Shown piece by piece: positions 52,301 through 64,000 of a stretch of DNA of 64,000 nucleotides (its first letter is position 1; the number at the start of each line of letters is the position of its first letter). The position numbers were made by a program, and so were the translations under genes. This DNA is from Agelaius tricolor. Taxonomy: Eukaryota > Chordata > Aves > Passeriformes > Icteridae. The notes beneath the pieces were generated by a model. That model did not search any database, was not told the DNA's origin, and worked only from the letters and a program-made list of their open reading frames with translations. The DNA lies in contig JALJCS010000004.1 of NCBI GenBank assembly GCA_023055355.1, forward strand, positions 32,239,744 to 32,303,743, written 5' to 3'.

Positions 52301-55300
52301 TTTACTTAAGTGAGATGGCTCACGTTGCAGGTAAATGGTATACACCAGCTCACCTAGAAGCTGGCAGGCAAGGCTGGCTTCTCACATGTCTGTCAGCTCT
52401 GCACAGAGGTCACAGCACAAGGAGACAGCTTTACCTTGGGTTTGTACCATAGTGTTCAGAAGTTGGTGACTGGCTTCAGCACGTAAGCCGTTTCTTGTAG
52501 CAAAAGCATAGGGACAACTGTCTAACAGAGTGCACTGCCTTGAGACAGGGAGAAATCACATCGATTAAACAGTATCAAGAGTCCTTGAGCTTTTCATGCT
52601 CTCAGCAGAGAGGACAAATACTCAAATAATTCTGCCCAATACAGCACAGGTGAATAAAACACTACAAAAACCATAACAATTCACTTATGAGTAATTAAAT
52701 TGCATTTGATAAATAGGTGTTAAAGTAGCAGTTTTCACACTTACAAATACTTCAGCTCATGAAAAAATAGAAAGGTGCCATAAAAGATGTATTTGCTACC
52801 CAAACCATTTAAAAAATATTCACAAATGTAGTCAAAACATACAGTGTACATCTGAGTTTAACACTGCCTAATAAAAGGCTCTCTCCTTCAAAATATTTTT
52901 TTTTACCCACAGGCTGATTGTGAATGGTAGACAGTAAAAGTGGCAATATAGGTGAACACCTCAGTCTCCAAACAACAACGGCTAGTCAAGATGGTGACAA
53001 AACCCAGCAAGCCATACAAACGTGTGCAGAATCTTAATAGCTTTAGCTGCCACATCAGGTGAAGTTAACTCAGCGTTCCATGGACACTCAGAGGTCAGAT
53101 ACATGTCCCACTCCCTCCTCCAGAACCTTCCCTACAGAAACTGTTGAGCTCACGCTGGGCTTTCTGAGAGGAGCCCTTTGCTTAGCAGGACAAACAATAC
53201 CATGACACGACAACCACTGCAATGGAGAGCTTGATCTGGCAAGACTCTGGTTAAGACTCAGAGATCTGAGTCTTAACCAGAAATGGGCAAAGAAGCAAAA
53301 CAAACAGCAGCCAAGGCTGCTGCCACAGATGTAGCCTCACTGACAGTGCTAGAATTCACCCAGGACTTTCCTTTCTCCCATCTGCAGGGAGACTGCTACT
53401 CTTGGACTTCACTTATATAGGGATTCACACCCAGTGACTGAGGAGATAAAGTCATTAACACACCCAAGTTTTGTTTGTGAGGATTTTTTTTTCCCACACA
53501 TGCCCATGTGCCTGCAGACATAATTCTTTGTTCTCTGACTGCAAAATTAAGCTACCAAAATTAGTCCAGATTAAAAACATGGTGAATTTTCTATGGCTCC
53601 AAAGCAGGATGTGTTTAACAAGGCCAGTTTAGATGGGATACTTGACATTAGGCAAGGAATGGAGGGAGAAGAGGGTGTCACAACAGAAGCACTGATGCGA
53701 AGTTACCTAAAAAAGTGATTCAAGAAAGAAGGAAAACTGGAAAGACCCTCAGCTACCTATCTTCTCTTTTTAACTTTCCTTCATACACCAATTATATCCT
53801 GTACTGCATCTCTTACCCAGTTGTATCCTTTGCTTCTTTACATCACCATATCATAAATTACTGCTGATAAGCAACAACAGACATGATGAATCTGTGCTTG
53901 CTTCCTGAAGGCAAGCAGATATTAGGAAAGGGCATGAAGGTATTTCTTTTGTCTTGCAATGAAAAGGAACTGCAAAGGTGGGGAATGAAAGTGCAAGGGA
54001 TCATAAAACACTATCTTGCTTGCCTTGTTCCAGGTGAGACACATGATGCTCCTGAGAGTCACTTGCTTACTCCTCTGATCCCTTCTCAGCTGGACAAGGA
54101 GAGGAAGGGAGGGAAAGGGGCCTGGAAACTTTTAAAAGGCAGAAGATATTTCACTAGATATCTTACCCTTTAAAATTCAGTTAAAGAGATAGAATTGACA
54201 GATATTATCTCCAGAAGCAGCAGATCTGAAACACTAATAACCTTTATGACTCCCAAAAATGTTTAGTTGCTAGATTTCAAGTGAGAAAAGCAAATATCTG
54301 TAAAAACTCCTCTTTGTACTATTTCCCCATCCTCACAGAATATGAAAACATTCCCCAAAGGTCAGTCATCACTACACATCTTCCTGGGTGCAACACAGCA
54401 ATAGCTAACAATAGGCAGCTGGTCATGCTAGCTAGAGGCATGCCAAGAACCTGCATCTTAGGGAATTCCTGTCCCTCATATATCCATCTCCATATCTAGG
54501 CCTAAAGGCTGAAGCTCCCCTTAATTAGGGACAGGCAACATCCTGAGACTTTGAGTCAGAATGAAAATCAACAACAGAGCTCACATCTTCCTCTGGCACC
54601 AAGTCAAACCCTGGACCAGGTCACTTCTTTGCAGCCTGTGCTTTCCATGTGCATGTTGCCTAGCTGCATTTTAGGATTTTTAAGTGGATCTTATGACCAT
54701 CTTCCCAGTGATATTCTAAAGTTTATATTCCTAAAGGATGGGAATTTTGGAAGGGCTGTGGTGGACTACTGTTCAAAATCCAGCACTGTTTGGTAATGAT
54801 CCTCAACACTCTCCACACACTCCTGGTAATAGCTCTGTGGAAGTTATGACACTGAACCAAGATGAGAAAAAAAGGCTCCATCATATTTTCAGCCTAAAAC
54901 TCTGAAAACACAATGAATTTATGAATCCCAGGCTGCACAGTGCTTTTGGGTGGCACACTCCTCACTGCAGCAGACTTCAACAAAAAGGGTCCTCAGAAGT
55001 CATGTATCACTCAGGGCCATTGTCATGGCAATACTGTTTCCCTTGTACAGAAAAGAAAAAAAAGCAGATATGACAGCTGTCTCATCAGATGTTCTGAATC
55101 AATTGCTTGAAGAACAGCTAAAACTAAGATCATTCTGAATTTACCTCCTGTGAAGCAAACTAATCCAGAATAACTATTGTATGTTCCTATGCCTTCAAGA
55201 GCACTGTGTTCCAGACAAAAGAGTAAACCAGACATTTTACATGAGAGATGGTAGACAAAAAAAGCACTTCCAAGTATTCAATAACCAGGAAAAATAAATA

Positions 55301-55600
55301 ACCAAGTATATGGCCTCCAAGGAAAAGGACAGATTATTCCCCAGAGTTCTACCACCAGCTCTCAACAGAACAGCTTTCCCCAATTACACTTCAAACCCAG
55401 TCAAGGTAAGACATTTGTCAGTGTCCCTAGGAAACAAAGCAGCTTGTCCTAACATAAGGAAGACAAGGGGAGGAGAAGTAGGGCACAGGTAGCGGTGGTC
55501 AGGATGTTCTTCTTTTCTGAAACTTACCATGGCTTGCATATTCAGCAATGGCATTGATCAGGAACTCTACTAAAGGCAGCATACACAAATGGCAGTATTT
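49319..55600. other. Non-coding stretch, no gene supported
   Basis: No exon could be supported. The part at about 51130-51790 is compositionally different, with homeodomain-like core words and few simple repeats, and may be a conserved regulatory block (see findings). A 34-bp near-palindrome lies at 53247-53280. The remaining sequence is unique-looking and AT-rich. Confidence 0.6.
53247..53280. repeat. 34-bp near-perfect palindrome
   Basis: The arms ctggttaagactcaga (53247-53262) and tctgagtcttaaccag (53265-53280) are exact reverse complements separated only by ga. With a 2-bp centre it could extrude as a cruciform, but in RNA the loop is too tight without opening the top pairs. It belongs to no transposon end that I recognise. 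Confidence 0.92.
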
Positions 55601-56283
55601 TTGGAATTATAAAATGGTTTGGCTTGGAAGGGACATTAAAGATATCTAGTTCCAATCCCCCTGCCATGGACAGGGACACCTTTCACTAGACCAGCTTGCT
55701 CCAAGCTCTGATCAGCCTGGTCCTGAACATTTCCAGGGATGGGACATCCACAACTTTTCTGGGCAATCTGTTCCCGTGTCTTACCTCATCCCACAATAAA
55801 GAATTTTTTCCTAATATCTAATGCAAACCTACCTTCTTTCAGTTTTAATCCATTATCCCCATCCTGTTGCTACATGCTCTTGTAAAAAAAACACCCTCCA
55901 TCTTTCTTGCAGGCTCCCTTCAGATACTGAAAGGCAGCAATTACATCACCCCAAAGGCCTTCTCTTTTCCAGGCTGAACAATCCCAATTCTTTCAGCTTT
56001 TCCTCATAGGACAGGTGCTCCATCCCTCTAAGCACCTTAGTGTCCCTCCTCTGGATTCACTCCAACAGGTCCCTGTCCTTCCTGTGCTGGGAGCCCAGAG
56101 CTGATGCAGCCCTGCAGGTGGGGTCACAGCAGAGCAGGGCAGAGGGGCAGAATCCCCTCCCTGGCCCTGCTGCCCACACTGCTCTGGATGCAGCCCAGGA
56201 CACGTGTGGCTCTCTGGGCTGGGAGTGCCCATGGCTGGGTCATGTCCAGCCTCTTATCCACTAATATTCCTGTCCCTTCCGCC
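55601..56283 (-). mobile_element. CR1 LINE 3' fragment
   Basis: This is the 3' end of a CR1 retrotransposon inserted in minus orientation. Read on the minus strand, it contains the C-terminal part of ORF2, including NRLPRKVVDVPSLEMFRTRL (+ strand region about 55708-55773), preceded by the RR-rich block around 56000-56060. It ends in the family's 3' untranslated region at 55601-55680 (ggttggaaggga-type wording, here ggcttggaagggac). Only about 680 bp remain, the usual extreme 5' truncation. It contains frame disruptions, so it is inactive. It looks less decayed than the CR1 copy at 24.9-26.5 kb, suggesting a younger insertion or a different subfamily. Confidence 0.95.
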
Positions 56284-56871
56284 AAAAAATAAGCAGTGAG
56301 TCTCTCCTTATAATATTAATACACACTCTCCACATACAGAACACCACTGCCCCTCTCCAAAACCTTAAATGCTAGATTTTCATTCTCTAGCTCACAGACA
56401 TTAAGGTTGTAGTCTAACAACAATCTTTCAAAGTAGATTGTGGAAAACATGTGTATGCACAGTGTGATTGTCACTGTATGTTTCTCAAACTACTAAAAAT
56501 GTCACTACATGCAAAAGTTCCATCTACCCACACAGTGCATGAAACATGAAGGTCACTAAGCAATGTGAACCTCAACCAATTCTGTCTGAAAAGTTGTATG
56601 CTCCCATTTGCAAGGGCAGCCAGCAAAAGGCAGGGGAGGCAGAGCACAGAATGGAAATGCAGATGAAAAAGTCAGCACAAGCTTTGCAATGCTATTTTAA
56701 CATCTTAGCGTACTTGCAGGTATTCTGGGTCACCATAGATGAAAAATCACCAGCAATTTAATTGTCATCCCACCACCGTTTCTGCTGGGCAGAATTTGAC
56801 TTGTGTGGGACTGTCTGTGTTGCTGCAGCAGTTTGCAAACAATTAGTGCACCATAAAGAGACACCGACCAG

Positions 56872-56895
56872 GCACACACATGCGCGCACACACAC
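56872..56895. repeat. 24-bp alternating purine-pyrimidine run
   Basis: CA repeats flank a central tgcgcgc, giving 24 bases of strict purine-pyrimidine alternation. This is a sequence type able to adopt left-handed Z-DNA under supercoiling, and also an ordinary CA microsatellite. Confidence 0.85.
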
Positions 56896-59447
56896 TTTAA
56901 TACTCCTTCGACATTAAGTACTGCTGTTCAAAAACAAATCACCACTTCAAGCCACAAGTACTCTCCCATTTAGAAATATTTAAATAGTCCATTAGATTGT
57001 AAATCCAAAACCTACCCAGTGACACAAACCTGATCTGATTTCACTATTTCCTGAAAAACCAGAAAAAAAAAAAACTGTATTAAAACTTACAGAGCTGTTA
57101 GTCCACCGTTTCTCTCTGGCACACGGTACATTATTTAACTGCAATGCCTGAAACAGTAACTTGACCTCTCTGGGAAGGTGGGCGGTATTATTCAAGCTGA
57201 AACATTAGAAACATGCATAATTACTCTGGGTATTCGCCACACATTCTTTCATCCGTAAACCAATATGAATGGAAAAGTCACACTGACACTCTGGGTTTAG
57301 ATCATATCCCAACCATCAATTATAAAAAATTTTCATAAGGTCTCAGGAGAACAATATTTCTTAGGGCCAGAGAAATTTTCTCTGGACTTAACTGTGCTTA
57401 TGTTACCAAGATAAAATGTCAGTGCTGCCAAATCCAAACCAAGACTTCAGCAGGCTAAACCATGAATTTTGAGCTTTCTACCCCACCACTGATAATACTG
57501 TAATTTTGTTTTCCTTCAACCCCACAAACCCATTGCATCCATTCATGTGGCACTTCTAAGGATGCCTGCTGTAGCACCAACCACATCCCATCATTCATCG
57601 TCCATCCCTCACTGCAGGGTGATGCTTCACACACCTGTGTATTGCCTGCCTGCTCCTCAGCAAAGCCAAGGACCTTTGGCAGAACCAATCCATAGGGCTG
57701 GGTGGGATAAAAACCCACTGGAAGGTAAACAGGCAGATGGAGCATGAAGAAAAGAGACCATGCTTGTTCCTGACTCCAGAGGCATCCACTTCTTGCATCA
57801 TGGCTGCCTATGCTGATGGCAGTTCCCCCTTCACACCAAGCATACAGAGTGTCCCCTCTATATAGTCTCGTCTTCCCTTCAAGGATAAACCTTTCAAGTT
57901 TTGGGTGGCAGAGCCACCGCCAGGAAAAATTAAATACTACAAACTAATACTCACAGCTGGAGCTGTGAAATGTACAACATTTTCAGTACTTTAAGGGTTT
58001 TCAGTACTTTTTAAGGCTAGCAACACAAAATGCAATTTTTTTGAAGAGGGAGAAAATGCTGTTCACAAGACAGAAGAACTGCACACATATGTCAAATAGC
58101 AGTCTTCTCTAGCTAAGTTCTCATACTCCTCAAAATCAAGATCTAGCTGCACTCCTGACCAAGTGAGATGCAGCAATACCTATAACTATTCTGAACCCAA
58201 TTGCCCCAGAACTTATTTTGATACCAACATCTACATGCTGCTCTGGGCAACTGACCTGACTAACTCCTTGCCTACAATGGAACTTCCAGTGTTCTTGATT
58301 CAGCCCATTTAACTCCTGGCACTTAGCACAAATACACGTGGAATACAAGGTGTTCATTTCAGCTAATTCCCCAGGCATTAGGGACAATGTATGTATCCGG
58401 AACACTGTTCCAGCAATTATACATGAATAATTCTGGAAGCATTCTTCTGTTTTGTCTTTCAAGCAGTCCAGCTCCCTGCATCTTGTTCATCATCCCGCTC
58501 TTGTTCATTATTTTATACTTCCAAAACATTGGAAATCATAGCAATGCACACAGTGAAGCACCTCTTGATATTTTAAGTCAGATTTTGTAGTATCAACAAT
58601 GTGTTTTCCCTTTATGCAAAATAACCATGCATATCAGGGAATACAAGCTGCCACGGCAACCTCATAGAAAGTAAAATTTCAGGACAGTATTTTCCACATG
58701 TATTTGAAATCTCAAGATAATGAAAACTGGTCAGTGTTAAGTTGTTTTGACCATATAACCAGAACATGCTGGAGATTTTTTGGGTAAGTTTTAAATATGC
58801 TTTTGTAAACAATGGTTTATGTAAAGTGTAACACCTGTGTACTTTCTTACACACCAATGAAAAATGTGGACAGCTTTATTTTGAAGATTCTCTCCCTCTT
58901 CCACATAAACTACAAAATAATTAAAAGATGACAAAGTGACCATCTTAAGCATTACCTAAAATATCTATTCAAAAGGTCAGAGGTATGCAATAAAAATGCT
59001 TTGAATCAAACAAAAGTGGCTTGTGGTAAAGAGAGGAAACAGAACAAAGATCTGAATTTGCATCAAATGTTGGTTGCAATCATTTAATTGTCACTGTTTA
59101 AGAGAAGGAATTTCTCCAGTCTGTTTCAGTATTTGCTATTCCAGTAAACACAAATAAAGGGAAAAGTCAACATTACAGTTTTCCAGTTTCAAAGTCATTT
59201 GATAACCTTCCCCAAGTCATTCTCCTGGGAAAGAGCTGCTAGAGAACAGAGCTAATTAGAGCTTGTCAGTTAAGCTCTCTCTCCTGCTTTGTTCAGAAAA
59301 CCTGGACCAATAGCTTATCCATGGATAGACCTGGGGGCCTTTCACAAATATTTTGTATTCCACAGCAAGCTTAGGCACATTGCATAAACATCTGGAGTAC
59401 GCACTAGAAACATTAACATCTCCCTGCTCTGCCCTGCAGCGAGTGCC

Positions 59448-59482
59448 TTCATCAGCAGTGACACTTTCATCAGCAGTGACAG
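59448..59482. repeat. 18-bp tandem duplication
   Basis: The unit ttcatcagcagtgacact is followed directly by ttcatcagcagtgacag, matching in the first 16 bases. It is a slippage-type duplication. Confidence 0.85.
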
Positions 59483-62400
59483 AAAAAAACCCCAGTATTA
59501 TTGTGGGCTTCCATCCAAAAAAATGTTGCCATGTGTAGTCTGTCTGTAGGCACATGAGGATTTGGGGTAAAAGGAAGGAGGGGTAATTCAGGCACATAAA
59601 CAAGTGTTCCAGTCTTCCTTCTCAATACCCAAGTTCTGAGAGAAAGAGCCTTTTCTCATTATTAAAAGAGAGACTATTTCCAGAATGATTGAAGACTAAG
59701 CTGCTTTGAGGGGAAACATCAGTGAAAACCGATATGTTCGTATTTTCCCTGGAGGTGCAGTCCAGTTTGGAAGTGCTCTCAGCATACAGAAGTTAAGACA
59801 AATACAAATCATCCTGAGGTACTCTGGCACCATCCCAGACCACAAGCACAGAGAAAACCACAGACACTGCATGAAGCAGGGGCACCTACAAAATGTCCCT
59901 GCTTTGTTGACCATGCCAGGGCCAATGATCAATAAACCAATTACTCACAATAGAGCAGATACTTTGATACCACATTTCACAGCATAGCTGGATTGAAGCA
60001 AAGAATCTACGTGCTCTGGGAGCCAAGCTATATATAAGGAGGGAAAGGCACAGAGTTCTCTCTAGCAAGCTTTCCTAGAACAGCAACACCTGTGCCTTCA
60101 GTTTTGCTGCAGTTCTGCAGGCATCTCTGCAGCCTATCAAGCCTAACCACTGGACAATTGTTTGTGTATTTTTTGTGTATTTATTCTTAAAATTTGTAGA
60201 GCTGTACTTTACCGTACATTACAGCATCTGCATAATAGCTGCAGTTTAGCTACCTCAAAATATTACCAAGGAAACAAAGTCTCACTCTTCCCTGCTACTT
60301 CACAGGAGAGCACTGAACGCTTCTGGTGAGACAGACAAAAGCAATAGCAAACGACCAGTGTGATCAACTACCATTCACATTTTATTCCACGGAGTAGTAA
60401 TTAGTCATTTAAAAATACACAAAATCCATGCATGTGTTAAACATGAAAGAAGCTGTCCTGAGAGCTAGATGCTCTGAGATCACATTTCAAAGCAGTGCAG
60501 CATCATTCTGTTAATCTTTTGGGAAAACCAGCATGGATATTCTGCTGCAATGTAATTAAGGCAGGAATTCCAGCTCCTCCATTGTGACCTTCACAGAAAC
60601 ACCAGGGGTCAAGAGTAGCAGCCTGTACCCGGCTACAGTGCCAATATAGCCATACTATAAACAAAAAACCTCTTGCAACAATAGTACCAACAAGTTTCAG
60701 GGAGGTAAAGGGGGGACATGTAGATACACTCAAAGACACACTGCCACAAAACAGCTTCTACCACAAGTGTAAGGGAAAAGTTGTTTTTTCTAAAGGTAGT
60801 TGCAGGAATTTCATTTTTACTGTGTAGGTGGAAAAAGGCTGACATATTTACTTTCATGTTTTATTCTCAACAAATATCCATGCTTATCAAAACAGTAATT
60901 AAAGACTTGCTTTCTTAGAGCAATGTTTAGTGAACAAAACGAAGCCAAGAGAAAGGCGACTTCTGGCTGTAACAGTGAAGTTCTACACAGAGAGCGAGGG
61001 TTTGGAGAAAGTGTTGGGTTTTTTAGCCCTGGTGAAACCTCATGGGTACGGGCAAAGCTGCAGCCTGCAGTGACAATGCTGATTCTCACCCTTCATACTG
61101 CAGCAGTCATGCCCTTTGTCCCCAACACCTCCCAGCAGGGACTGACAAGGACTGCAGCAGTCAAAGGACAGCACGGACAGGCAGAGTGTGTAGGGTGGGA
61201 ACGGCAACACTCAGCTCTGCAAAGGCCCTGTCTGGTGGAAACTTTAACTGAACTCTACCCAGAATGCTTGGCATAAACTGTCTGGGGTGGGCCAACATGA
61301 AATCAAGAAAAGAGATAATCAGGTAGGCTTTTTTCTCATTCTTACCCTCTGCAATCTGAGAACAGTGAAAGAGGACACCACCTAGCAAGAAGGTTGCTAA
61401 TTAATTCCTCCTCACCCAGGCATTGCAAAGCTTCTAGTTGCAGAGTGCGTGCTTACCTACGAATGAGCACTTGATAGCATTTTAAGAACTGGCTTCATTT
61501 GTTTTGAAAAATGACATTAAAAAGACACAGTCATCTGTAGATTTTCTCTATCAGCAGTGAGAAAGAGTGAAAGTAAAGCACCATTGCTGTTGCCTGACTA
61601 ATTTTCAGGGCACCAACTTACCGTGCACAGTGAGTTTGGTGGGAGGTCAGCATGCCAAAGGCATAGATGCTTTCAAACATATAATGAGAGGAGATCTCAT
61701 ATCTCTTAGCTGAACAAGTTTCCCTGAAATAAACTATTTCTGAACAAGTTGTAACAGGGTAGAGATGCCTTGCTGTAAGGGCAGGACCAGAATGCAGTTG
61801 CAAGTGACATGCCAGTTTAAGACATGGGTAGCTAACATACTTTTAAACCAAGGAAGCCAGACTCTGTTAAGTGTCAGTTATCTTGGATCAAAGGCTAAAA
61901 AAAAGCTGCTTGGATATAGCACTAAAACAAGACATGAGCCACACAGAAGAAACAATGGAAAAACACTCCACAAAAAGAGTTAAGCACACTTTTCACACTA
62001 TGGATCACAAGCATTCTGCAAAGACTGCTCTGTTAGTACCAGCACAACACAAATAACAAAAGTACCAATAGCAAAAGTCAAAACTCTGGGCTGTGATTAG
62101 GCAGATACATCCAGAAGTCAAGTATTCTCTAAAACATCTGCACTCAGCTGCAGCATTTTAGAGTAGCAAAGGGACACCACAACCATTAAAAATGTAAGTA
62201 AAACACCCACCTGCCTGAACATATGTTTCATTCATCCAACATATGTTTCTCCTCTTCATTCTGTTTATGACTGAGATGTCCCTGATTTTAGCTAGGACAA
62301 AAATCATGGAGTTTCTTAAATTATTATTTTTGGTTTATTTTTGTAATGAGGAAGGACAAGCTATAAATTTGTGCCACACCCAAAGCCCCTCTAATGTCAT

Positions 62401-64000
62401 TGCCCTTTTCCAGTTACATCAGTAGCTCCCAGCACTACTTCTCTTCATCTTTGCTTTACCCAGAGTGAAGCAGGAGCACCCAGACCACGTCTTCACAACT
62501 GCATGAGTACAACTGGGCAACAGGCCAATTGGACAAACATAGGCAATGGAAACAATCTTTTTATTTTGTGTTATCACCCTCTAGATACACAGAGCTCAAT
62601 GCACTGGAGATGTGCAGCCTAGCCAGCTGTGCTTTCTCACACAATTTTTTATCCCTTTGTCCTCACCCTTTGCTTTATACCCACCCACACAGCAATTTCA
62701 GCCACCTATTTTTCCCTGGAAAAAAAAAAAACGATTACAGTTTCTGGTCTTACAGCACACAAATTTCATTGAAATTTGAGAAGCAAGAATGCTCTACTTC
62801 ATTTGAGCCTGAAGACACCTGCAGCTCAGTCTCAGGTGAGCAATTCAGAGCCAACAATAAGAAAATGAAAATGTCAAGGACCAGGTACTTCCTTGAAACA
62901 AAACAGACTTTGTTCTGGGCAAACAACAGGAATACTATTTGTTCTGCTTTCTTTCCTTTTAAGGGAGAGACCTTCTCCAGAAGATACATCACTCTAGGTA
63001 AATGAGTCCCTCTCTTCAAACTCTTTTCTGACAAACTGACTGGCTTGAAGCCCTTCCTTGGACAAGAAATCAGGAAGAGGTCATTTAAAAGACCCTGAAG
63101 ATGCAGCAGGCTGGATCAAGAACACTGATGTCCAGAACATAGGCTGGATGAGCGGCTGCCCTCTGGTTGATTACCAGGCAATTTCACACCAAGGCTATTC
63201 CATCTGAAGAACATTACAGAGAACAAAAGGCATAGGGACACATTTCCTATTAAATCCTGTTATTTCTTCTCAAAAGCAATAAAATGCCCTGGCTTTGAGT
63301 GTAAGAATGAGGACGAGTCCTTCTGTACTTGGAATAAACACACTTGTGCACATTCCTTCCTTTCATGCTGTGTACATCTCTACTTGGCATTGCAAGCTGT
63401 TGCAAGATGACTCAGCTTGTTACTGATTAACATCTCACCTTATGTCTTTTCTGTGTGCTTCGATCCAGCTCTTCTCACATCCATCAGGCATCCTGACACA
63501 TGCATTTCTTTCCATTTCGCCCTCAGGTGTACCAGACAGACACGCACTCAATAGCCCAGAGTCACCACGTACCACCAATTTTCTTCTCCAGAGCACAAAC
63601 CCCCCTCCTTCACGCACAGTGCTGCAGCGCAAGCCATTCACATCCCCAAAGGCACTGCAGGCAGCAGAACAGGGTTTGCCACACCAGATTTCTGTGCCTT
63701 CCTTTCCTTCCATATGGAATCAAGGAGAGGTGTCACGTGCCTGAGAGATACTGGCAGCTCAGCCACCATGCAATGCACCATCCATTTGTTTCTGGAGAGC
63801 AGGGCCTGGCCTTCCTGCCCAGAGAGGGTATGTGTTCCCCACATTCGGGGTGGGAAATTACTTTGGGGTGACTGAGAAATGTGGTATTTCAAATCAGAGA
63901 GCAGGAAAAGAATGTGTAACTTGCTTTTTGGGTATGTTTCACCCAAATACAATTTTTATAGGAAAAAAAACCAATTGGTTCCCAAATATTGAAGAGAGTG

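Larger units (their letters stand above)
56284..64000. other. Non-coding stretch, one doubtful exon-like region
   Basis: No gene can be supported with confidence. Visible items are an alternating purine-pyrimidine run at 56872-56895, an 18-bp tandem duplication at 59448-59482, and an open frame behind a splice-acceptor-like sequence at about 63527-63744 (see findings). Other open frames, including one of 158 codons (62529-63005, TTG start), look random. Confidence 0.55.

Noticed and set aside
62529..63005. 158-codon open frame
   Set aside because: It starts at TTG, contains low-complexity lysines from an A-run, and shows no family resemblance.
1..64000. Bacterial-type features (operons, CRISPR, insertion sequences, riboswitches, attachment sites), tRNA and rRNA genes
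   Set aside because: None was seen by eye; the CR1 and LTR content shows vertebrate nuclear DNA. A tRNAscan or Rfam search would be the decisive test for small RNAs.

Overview
The window reads as non-coding nuclear DNA of a bird, most likely a songbird. The evidence is the mobile-element content: two CR1 LINE fragments with readable reverse-transcriptase or C-terminal motifs, and four long terminal repeats (LTRs) of endogenous retroviruses that match, from memory, LTR types common in passerine genomes. The rest is AT-rich, looks CpG-poor, and carries simple repeats typical of an intron or intergenic desert. Nothing looks prokaryotic: there are no tightly packed genes, operons, ribosome-binding sites, CRISPR arrays or rRNA.

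Layout: 1-24.8 kb is unique-looking sequence with small tandem and inverted repeats, including a (TTTG)n tract at 3.1 kb, a duplicated hairpin at 12.1 kb, a 29-bp repeat pair at 17.1/18.4 kb, a 10-bp-period AT tandem at 20.05 kb and a perfect 78-bp duplication at 20.2 kb. A 1.65-kb 5'-truncated CR1 element on the + strand lies at 24.86-26.51 kb. A 130-bp T/G-only tract lies at 27.2 kb. Four apparently solo LTRs of four different types lie within 15 kb: 34.47-34.92 (+), 35.89-36.63 (probably -, with a 5-bp target-site duplication), 46.66-47.23 (+) and 48.94-49.32 (-). An A47 run lies at 41.1 kb and a hairpin cluster at 43.4 kb. A candidate conserved regulatory block lies at 51.1-51.8 kb. A near-perfect 34-bp palindrome lies at 53.25 kb. 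A second CR1 3' end, on the minus strand, lies at 55.6-56.3 kb. The last 8 kb is mostly unique sequence, with one possible splice-bounded open frame near 63.5 kb.

No protein-coding gene, tRNA or rRNA can be supported. The open reading frames are short (201 codons at most). Several of the longest begin at GTG or TTG rather than ATG, and they resemble no family I recognise apart from the CR1 remnants. No set of genes working together is visible, and I do not see a new biological system. The items most worth checking are the LTR cluster, the exact duplications, the palindromes and the possible conserved non-coding block. Repeat family names come from memory of consensus sequences; no database search was run.
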